From Alistipes senegalensis (GTDB lineage: Bacteria > Bacteroidota > Bacteroidia > Bacteroidales > Rikenellaceae), in contig JAMPDE010000003.1 of assembly GCA_023665825.1 (NCBI GenBank), forward strand, positions 1 through 33,596: 33,596 nucleotides of DNA, in the 5' to 3' direction. Position numbers and translations under genes: made by a program. The notes below the pieces were generated by a model. It saw only the letters and a list, made by a program, of their open reading frames with translations. It ran no database searches and was not told where the DNA came from. Positions within the stretch are counted from its first letter, which is position 1. Each line of letters opens with the position of its first letter. Shown in pieces: positions 21,157-27,900 of this stretch.

Positions 21157-21725
21157 GATTTCGTTTTATTGGATTTGAGCTCTTCGCCGTCGATTTTTAT
21201 CAGGTAGGTCTTGCCGGCCGTGCGGTAGGTGTTCACGGCATAGGAGAGCATGTAGACGAACTCTTGCGTGGGGAGGATGACGGGCGGCACGCAGACCATG
21301 AAGCTGACCTGCGCCACGGCTTTCTCTTCCGCACGCAGATACAGCGGACGGGGCTGTTCGTCCTCCCGGTCGGTCGTCACTTGCTCGCCGTCGTACCAGA
21401 GGGTGAACGGCCGACCGGTCGTTGCGCTTTCGTGGTAGAGGTCTACGCCCAAAGGCGTGCTGTCGGCGATGCGGATGGCGTCGGCAGGGTCTGCGAAGTA
21501 ACGGCGGAAGCGGTAGTTGAGCCACCACTCGAACCACATGACCTGCGAGGTCATGCAGGCTTCTATCCGACGCTCCCGGGCCCAGATGCAGAAACGCTCG
21601 TTGAGTGTCTGCAACGGCCACACGAGGCTTTGCAACAGCAGCAGGTAACGCCGCCCCGACAGGTAATGGGGCGTCAGCCGGTTGACGAGTTTGTCGGTAG
21701 GCAGTCGGTATCGTTTATCGGCCAT
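21153..21725 (-). CDS. Baseplate/tail protein in the gpI position
   Basis: A 190-residue protein, MADKRYRLPTDKLVNRLTPH and onward, encoded between the J-like and fibre genes. The N-terminal half has a leucine-rich helix (YLLLLQSLVWPLQTLNERFC) and aromatic residues (QVMWFEWWLNYRFRRYF). The C-terminal half appears to be beta strands. In P2-like order, the gene between J and H encodes gpI, which joins wedge and fibre. I assign it by position; no sequence motif of gpI is clear. It overlaps its neighbours by 11 and 4 bases. Confidence 0.6.
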   Translation of the reverse strand: MADKRYRLPTDKLVNRLTPHYLSGRRYLLLLQSLVWPLQTLNERFCIWARERRIEACMTSQVMWFEWWLNYRFRRYFADPADAIRIADSTPLGVDLYHESATTGRPFTLWYDGEQVTTDREDEQPRPLYLRAEEKAVAQVSFMVCVPPVILPTQEFVYMLSYAVNTYRTAGKTYLIKIDGEELKSNKTKS

Positions 21726-22602
21726 CGACGCTGAGTTTTAAGGATTGACGGAAATCGGGAATCCGCTCTTCGTCGCCCTTGCCGGTGGACTGGCGCAGGT
21801 AGCCGGAGGCGGTGTGCCGCATACGGGCGATGCGCTCCATGGGCATCAGGGTCCCGTCGCTGTCGTGGCAGGCAAGGAAGACGCCCTGCCGGGGCGTGGC
21901 TTCCTCGTCTATCCATACGTCGGTGACGTGCTCGGCGGAACGGATGGCGTCCATGACTTTGGAGACGTAGACTACGGCGTTGAACTCGATGTTCATCATG
22001 TATTCTTTCAGTTTCTCTTCGATGCCGTCCAGCACCTCCGCTTCGGAGATGGCTCCGTCCCAGAAGACGGACAGCCGGGGCACTAACAGGTCGCCCGGCA
22101 GGGAGGTGACCTCCACACGGGTGCCGGCGAATTTGATTTTGCCCAGATAAGCACGGATTTGCACCAGTTCGTCGGCGTCGATGGCGGAAAGGTTGCCTTT
22201 GTCGCCGGTGGCGACTTTCAGCACCAGTTTGCTGTCGAGGTTCACGTCATCGCAGCTTTCATCGTAGGATACCTGCGTGATGATGCGCTTGCTCTCGTCT
22301 ACCGAGGCGTAGCCGAAAGCCAGACCGTCTTCACGGACCGTCAGTTCGTCGCCTTTCTGGTACTGGAGCAAGGCACGGGCGTAGTAGTCCGGCGTGCCGT
22401 TGATGCGCCGGTTGATGGTCTCCGAGATGTCGTAGGCGAAGACGTCGAGCAGGGTCTCGAAGCTGTGGATGACGGCGGCGACCGTCCACGTGATGCCGTT
22501 CAGGATGGAGAGCTTGGAGTCGCTGGAAAACTCTTTCAACTCCAAACGCTTGTTGCGCTCACAGACGGCTTCGTTGTATATTTCTTTCAATGTTCGGCTC
22601 AT
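21715..22602 (-). CDS. Baseplate J-like protein
   Basis: The 295-residue protein reads like a short baseplate wedge subunit of the gpJ/gp6 class. An N-terminal helical region (about 1-75) is followed by an alpha-beta part (LVLKVATGDKGNLSAIDADE, VQIRAYLGKIKFAGTRVEVT) and a segment with IEEKLKEYMMNIEFNAVVYVS and MDAIRSAEHVTDVWI (about 185-225). The latter has the pattern of the gpJ C-terminal domain where a variable strand follows a conserved helix. Its location directly after the gp25-like and LysM genes and before the I-position and fibre genes agrees with the P2/Mu order. It would form the wedge ring around the hub. Confidence 0.68.
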   Translation of the reverse strand: MSRTLKEIYNEAVCERNKRLELKEFSSDSKLSILNGITWTVAAVIHSFETLLDVFAYDISETINRRINGTPDYYARALLQYQKGDELTVREDGLAFGYASVDESKRIITQVSYDESCDDVNLDSKLVLKVATGDKGNLSAIDADELVQIRAYLGKIKFAGTRVEVTSLPGDLLVPRLSVFWDGAISEAEVLDGIEEKLKEYMMNIEFNAVVYVSKVMDAIRSAEHVTDVWIDEEATPRQGVFLACHDSDGTLMPMERIARMRHTASGYLRQSTGKGDEERIPDFRQSLKLSVDGR

Positions 22603-22609
22603 GGTGGGT

Positions 22610-23542
22610 TCAGGGTTTATAGCGATAACTCTTTCCGTCGATGCGGATGGACCACACTCCCGCCTCGTTCCAACTCGGCTCGTGGGTCAGCAGCCAGACG
22701 GCTTCCATACCGGTGGCGACGATGTAGCGGCCGTCGGAATCCCGGACGGGTTCTTGGTAGGCACCGTAGGGAGCAACGGGCAATGTGATGTCGCAGGGAC
22801 GGCGGCCGTAGTGCCGGGTGACCAACTGAATCAGGTATTCGTCGACCGCCGACCGGTGGACATCGGCGTCCGTCAAATCGAGAGTCATCAATTCCCGGCA
22901 TTCCGCCACGGGCAGCAGGCTGCCGAGGGTCGTGCGGCTGAGGTCCATGCGGAAGGTGCCGTCCAGCAGGCGCAGGAAGTCGAGCGGACAATTGCCGCCC
23001 CGGAATGAAAACCGCTCGCAGTACAAGGGCTCGGAAAGGCGGACACTGCGGGCACCGCTCGGCCCGAGGTCGAGGCTCCGGAGGGTGAAATCCCCGTATA
23101 GGCGCACCTGCCGAGGCTCGGTGACGGTGTTGTCGAAGCGGTGGCTGAACGATTGTTCGGAAGTTCCCAATGTGGCCGTTTCCAACGGCGAGTTGTCGCC
23201 CCAGTCGATTTCGACGCTGCCGCTTCCCGAAAGTGCGAAGGCGGTGGTCGGACGTGCAGCGTCCACCGTGAACCACAAACGCCGGACACCGGACGGGTAT
23301 TTGGGATAGACGCCCCGTTCCCCGCCGGCAGGGACGATGTTTTCACGACGGTATTTGGCGACGACGTCGGCATCGATGACGAAGCCGTCGGTGTAGACGA
23401 GCGTGTCCCCGCTGCGGAGCGTGTCATCCAACGACAACGCCGGATTGCAGATGAGCAAGTCGACGATGCCCTCTACTGAACCGGTCAGGTGCAGGGCGAC
23501 GTCGTAGATGTTCTGACCTTCGGTGACGATGTATCTACCCAT
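22610..23542 (-). CDS. LysM-type tail/baseplate protein with a repeat-rich C-terminus
   Basis: The 310-residue protein begins MGRYIVTEGQNIYDVALHLT and continues with GDTLVYTDG (about residues 44-52), the pattern of a LysM domain of about 50 residues. Small LysM proteins such as gpX or gp53 join the tail tube to the baseplate, often through contact with peptidoglycan or the wedge. The rest (about residues 85-250) has Leu, Asp and Ser in a strand-rich pattern that could be a short leucine-rich-repeat-like module (RSLDLGPSGARSVRLS, LMTLDLTDADV). The fusion is unusual for a baseplate LysM protein. It overlaps the gp25-like gene by 8 bases. Function as baseplate component is inferred from neighbours. 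Confidence 0.65.
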   Translation of the reverse strand: MGRYIVTEGQNIYDVALHLTGSVEGIVDLLICNPALSLDDTLRSGDTLVYTDGFVIDADVVAKYRRENIVPAGGERGVYPKYPSGVRRLWFTVDAARPTTAFALSGSGSVEIDWGDNSPLETATLGTSEQSFSHRFDNTVTEPRQVRLYGDFTLRSLDLGPSGARSVRLSEPLYCERFSFRGGNCPLDFLRLLDGTFRMDLSRTTLGSLLPVAECRELMTLDLTDADVHRSAVDEYLIQLVTRHYGRRPCDITLPVAPYGAYQEPVRDSDGRYIVATGMEAVWLLTHEPSWNEAGVWSIRIDGKSYRYKP

Positions 23543-24224
23543 CGAGTTCCTCCTTTTCTTGGGTTTCCAACAGCAGTTCGCCCGTCACGGAGTCCATGTA
23601 GGCGTTGATGATGACCATGTTGTCGCCACGGAACTCGGCTTGCAGCCGGGCGGCGAGGTTGTTGTTCTCGAAGTTGCCGTGCAGGAAGTCTATCAACCCC
23701 ACACCGGTGGTGGGATGCTGGTAGAGGTTGCCGGGCATGGCTTTCAGCAGGAACACTTCGTTCTGGTATTTCGCCGCACCGATGGCAAGGTCGGTCTCGT
23801 CGCCCGAAAAGAGGAGCAGATAGCCCTCCTGCATGACCAACTGATAGCACCCCTCGTCGTTGACGGTTTCGTATTCGGATAACCGGACGGCGTGTGTCGT
23901 GCCCTCTTCGTCGGTGAGGAATACGGGGAACCAGACGCTGTTGTCCACCGGGTTATGCAGGTATTCGGGATGACCCGTACCGTTGTCGAGGCAGAAGCGG
24001 ACAAGCAACTCTTTGTAGAGCGGCGTGTAGGGAATCTGTACCCGGATGCACGGCTCGCTGCGGTAGCGCACGCCGAAGTCCGCAGGGACGGTGATTTCCC
24101 CGCGGGCGCTCTTCTCGTCCGGTTCGTCGAGCAACCGGAAAGGCCGGTATGCCCGGCCGGTCGAACTGGTCGTGGTGGCTACCTCCCCCAAGGAGGCGTT
24201 CATTGTAATGTCCATTCGGGCCAT
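23535..24224 (-). CDS. gp25/gpW-like baseplate wedge protein
   Basis: A 229-residue protein in the place of gpW. Its C-terminal half contains GNLYQHPTTGVGLIDFLHGN (about residues 164-183) and LAARLQAEFRGDNMVIINAY (about 189-208), resembling the gp25 fold in which an early TxxGxG-like loop is followed by two helices and a strand. The N-terminal part (about 1-150) is an added domain with beta strands. gp25-type proteins help trigger sheath contraction at the wedge. The start ATG at 24224 is only 16 bases after a strong hairpin. Homology is suggestive rather than certain. Confidence 0.55.
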   Translation of the reverse strand: MARMDITMNASLGEVATTTSSTGRAYRPFRLLDEPDEKSARGEITVPADFGVRYRSEPCIRVQIPYTPLYKELLVRFCLDNGTGHPEYLHNPVDNSVWFPVFLTDEEGTTHAVRLSEYETVNDEGCYQLVMQEGYLLLFSGDETDLAIGAAKYQNEVFLLKAMPGNLYQHPTTGVGLIDFLHGNFENNNLAARLQAEFRGDNMVIINAYMDSVTGELLLETQEKEELDG

Positions 24225-24239
24225 GGCGAGGTGTTGAAA

Positions 24240-24266
24240 AGCCCCGGAGCACTGGTGTCCGGGGCT
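24240..24266 (-). terminator. Intrinsic-terminator-like hairpin inside the tail operon
   Basis: A perfect 9-base GC-rich stem (AGCCCCGGA at 24240-24248, TCCGGGGCT at 24258-24266) with a 9-base loop is followed on the minus strand by TTTTC. It is positioned 7 bases after the stop of the 106-residue gene and 16 before the next ATG, so it must act as an attenuator or processing site rather than a full stop, unless a promoter is present that I do not see. Confidence 0.65.
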
Positions 24267-24272
24267 GTGCTA

Positions 24273-24593
24273 TTAGAGATTGGCGGCATCGTAGATTTTC
24301 TCCACTACCGCCCACATGTCGTCCGGCAGTTTTTCGTCCGAGATTTTCTCGCACGCCTGTTTCAAGTAGGCAAGTTCGTCGCTCCCGAAGTCGACGGGCA
24401 GCGGCGTGTCTTTCTCGACGTTCCACTCGATGCGGCCGGTTTCCTCGTTTTCGTGCAGACCGACTGCCTCACGCTCCGTGGCGGAGATTTCGATTTTGCG
24501 CAGGATTTCTTTTTTGGTGTTGAACTCCTTGAAGGTGCCCTCTTTGGGCAGGATGACCGGAATGTAGAGCCGGTCTTTGATGTTTAGTTCCAT
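24273..24593 (-). CDS. Hypothetical tail-region protein (106 aa)
   Basis: A 106-residue acidic soluble protein beginning MELNIKDRLYIPVILPKEGT. It continues with charged helices (EFNTKKEILRKIEISATERE, and a helix near the C-terminus with DMWAVVEKIYDAAN). No family recognised. The gene follows a 107-residue unknown and precedes the hairpin at 24240-24266. It could be a small baseplate or chaperone component. Confidence 0.7.
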   Translation of the reverse strand: MELNIKDRLYIPVILPKEGTFKEFNTKKEILRKIEISATEREAVGLHENEETGRIEWNVEKDTPLPVDFGSDELAYLKQACEKISDEKLPDDMWAVVEKIYDAANL

Positions 24594-24601
24594 ATTGTCG
24601 A

Positions 24602-24925
24602 TTATTGGTTTTTAGCATTGTTACCGGCGGTCTCTTCCTCCGCCATAGCCTTGATGCGGTTGAGGAAATCGGCGAAGTCGCCCATCAACCTTGCAATGGG
24701 TGCGTCGGCAGGCAGGGAGCAGAAAATCTGACCGTTTTCACAGGTGATGGTACCGATGAAAGTCGGAGCCGCAGCATTGTCGAGGTCGCTGTCGGGTGAA
24801 TAGAGGGTGGCGAGCACTCGCTCCAGCGTGCCGTCGGTCAGGGTGTAGTCCAAGTTGTACAGGGCACGCTCGTTGCGTTCCTGCACGGTCTTGGTCGTGG
24901 TGGTTCGGATGATGTTCATAAGCAT
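24602..24925 (-). CDS. Hypothetical tail-region protein (107 aa)
   Basis: A 107-residue protein beginning MLMNIIRTTTTKTVQERNER, with a predicted beta part (FIGTITCENGQIFCSLPADA) and a C-terminal helix (LMGDFADFLNRIKAMAEEET). An in-frame ATG two codons later (24919) is an alternative start. It begins 45 bases after the large tail protein gene. I do not recognise it. The C-terminal tail is rich in Ala, Asn and Glu and is probably flexible. Confidence 0.68.
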   Translation of the reverse strand: MLMNIIRTTTTKTVQERNERALYNLDYTLTDGTLERVLATLYSPDSDLDNAAAPTFIGTITCENGQIFCSLPADAPIARLMGDFADFLNRIKAMAEEETAGNNAKNQ

Positions 24926-24970
24926 TCTTTCGTTTCTATAAGAATAGCGGCACGGAGCGACGGTGGTTTA

Positions 24971-27900
24971 CTAATGGTCCCAGTTATTGGTGCTGATGAC
25001 CATGAAATTGAAGGAGCCGTCGTTGCGGGAGGCATCGTCCTGCGTGTAGATGTCGAAGTAGTAGGAATATATCGCCTTGACCGTCGGATAGATGGGCGTG
25101 TCCTCGGCAGTGGAATAGATACCTGTCGCCACGACCATGTATTTGCTGGCCAAGCCCCACCCCGAAGGCAGGTAGACTCGATACTGTCCGCGTCCCAGAC
25201 GGGTGACGGAAACGCCCGTCGAACCGTCGAAGGTGTTGTAACGGACGGAGGCGCTGGAGGTGGTGCCCGTTACGATGCCGGAGGCGAGCACCTGCAAGTA
25301 TTTGCCGTATTTGCCCGTGGTCATCAGGTCCCGGCGGTTGAGCACAATCCACCCGAAGAAGGTGGTGTCGTCCCCATATCCTATCATCTCGATGACCTCA
25401 CGGGAGAATTTCAAGGTCGTCTTGGAGATGCCGTCCTCGAAGAAGTATTTGCCGCTGGGTGCCGAGATGGTCATGTAGCCCGTCGAAAGAGTCGAGCCCC
25501 ATTTGTAGTTCACGAGGCAGATGCGGCGACCGGAGTTTTCCAGCGTCCATTGCAGGTTGATGTTTTCGTTCCAACCACCCGTCTGCGTGCAGACCACGTT
25601 GTCGTAATGCACGGGGTCGGTCTGCACTTCGCTGGAGGTTCCGCCGCCTACGACAATCCAAATCGAGGGGTCGTTCTTGACGAAGGCGCTGCGGATGGTA
25701 CCCTGAATGGTGACGTCCTTGAATTTGCCACCCTGGGCAACGATGTTGCCGGAGGCGTCCCACTTGAATTTACCGTTGGCGACCTGCCCCGAACCGTCCG
25801 TGTTGAAGATGCTTTTGCCCGAACCGAAGGAGGCGGAACCGTCGTTGTTGAGTTTCCAGCGGCTGCCGTTGGTAATGGAACCGTCGGCACTCAGGGAGAC
25901 GTTGTTTTTCCAGATGCTGGCATGGTCGAACGCCCAGCCGGCAATGCGGTTGTATATCTCCTTGCTGCCCGATTTCGTGTAGTTGGCCGAAAGGCAGAAG
26001 TATTCCACGTTGTCCCACGTCATCATCTGGATGCCCAAGAATCCTGTTTTGACGCTGCTGCCCGAGGCGGCGATCTGCCCGAAGACCACATGCCCGGCGT
26101 TATCGCTTTGATGCCACGTCATCGTGATGCCGAGGGGTTTGTAGTTGCCGGTGTACCAGTAACCCGAACCGCTGGCGGCGGAACGGATCTGGATGGGCAT
26201 AGCTCCGGCGGTGCCGACGCTGCCGGCAGTAATGTTGTCCGTGCCGATGGTCCAACCGCCGATTTTACCCCGCACGAAAGTGCAGCTCAGACCGTTGATG
26301 TAGTCCGTGTTGATGATGTTGGATTTGATGCTGGCGGCATCGAGTTTCGAGGCGTCGATGCTCCCGGCAGCAAGACGGTCGGCACTGAGCGTTCCCGTGC
26401 GGATGCTCCCGGCGTCAATGGCGACGGCATTGACCTGCGCCGCCGTCAAGGTGCCGGTGTAGATGCCGTTGGCGTCGATGGTGGTCGTGTACCGCTCCGA
26501 CGAGGTGATGTCGAAAACGGTAGCGTAAGCCAGTTGCCAGACAACCGGAGCATCGGTCGTGGCGGCGGCACCGCCCGACAGGTAGAAGTAGTTGGTCGTG
26601 GAAAATGAAGCGGTGCCGCACTCCACCTTGTAGATGTACTCGCACCAGTCGTCCGTGCCGGCGGTCGGGGTCAGCCATTTGTTGCTGCCGCCTGTGCCGA
26701 TGTTGTTCGTCGCCCACGCAATCTGCCGTCCCTGAGGAATCTTGGCGATGAGACGGACGATGAATATCTTTTTGTAGCCGGATAAGGTGCTGAATGTGAA
26801 ACCGCCGAATCCGGGTGTGGCACTGCCCGTGGTTTTGATTTCCAAAACATAGCCGCTGTCATTGGGTGCCGAAGCGGACATCCGGGTGACGGTCACCGTT
26901 CCGTTGCCGGCGTTGTTGTAGGCGCTGATACCGTTGTTGCCGTTGCGGAAGGTCGGGTCCCGATTCAGCATCTTGCCGAAAGCCATCGCCCGGGCGAGTT
27001 CTTTGGCGGCATCGGATTTGGCGGTGGCGTCTGCTGCCGCCGTGTTTACGGCTTCCGACTTTTTCGTGTCCGCATACGCTTTGGCGGAGGCTAATGCCGA
27101 GTTGGCAGCATCGGTCCAAAGAAGCGATACCGCCGTTCCGAAGGTAACGTTACCTGCCGCATCCCACGAGATGTTGCCCGAAGCGAGGCTGCCGGAGCCG
27201 TCGTTGTTGAGTTTCCACTTGGCGGCATTGGCGATGGAACCGTCGGCACCTAAGGCGACGTTGTTTTTGTAGATGCGGGCCGTGTCGATGTTCCAGCCGG
27301 CAATCTGGTTCGCGGAGCCGAACCGGGCAAGGCAGTTGCCGGCGGCATCCGTGGCGTAGAATCCGAAGTCGGTGTCGGAGGTGTAGTAGAGCTGTACACG
27401 CTTGCCACTGACAGCACCGGAGTTCTCTCCGTACACGACCACCCGCTTGTTGCCGCTGTCCAGCAGGATATGGCTGTTCGAGAGCGTGGTGGCACCGATG
27501 TTCCAGCCACCGATGGTGCCCCGGACGAAGGCGCACGTCAGACCGTTGATGTAGGCGGCGTTGATGATGTCGGACCGGATTTCGGCGGCGTTCAGACGGG
27601 CCGTGTCGATGGTGCCGGCGGTAATCTGCGAGGCATCGATGCGGATGGCGCTGACGGCATTGGCGGATAGCTGTCCCGTGAAGATACCGTTGGCGTCGAT
27701 GTAGGTTAGTTTGTTCGACCAGCCTTCCGCCGTCGCTTTCGAGGTGATGGCATCCGCTACGGCACGGGCATCCGTACCGGCTTTCTTGGCTTCGGCAATG
27801 GAGGCATTCAGCGTGGCGGTCAAGGCGGAGATTTTCCCGTCGGCATCTTTGCCCGCCTGCGTAATGGCCTCGGTTTTCTTTGTGTCGGCGTAGTTCTTGG

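Noticed and set aside
20116-21207. Plus-strand open frame of 363 codons opposite the fibre gene
   Set aside because: It is antisense to a well-supported gene, with Val, Asp and Gly bias expected from reverse reading. Similar shadows occur at 24974-26608 and 4770-5432.
2261-24950. Shared 11-mer AAGAATAGCGG upstream of the terminase gene (2261-2271) and the 107-residue gene (24940-24950)
   Set aside because: Many 11-mers are expected to repeat by chance in 33 kb, and no further copies lie at other starts. A genome-wide motif search would be needed to revive it.
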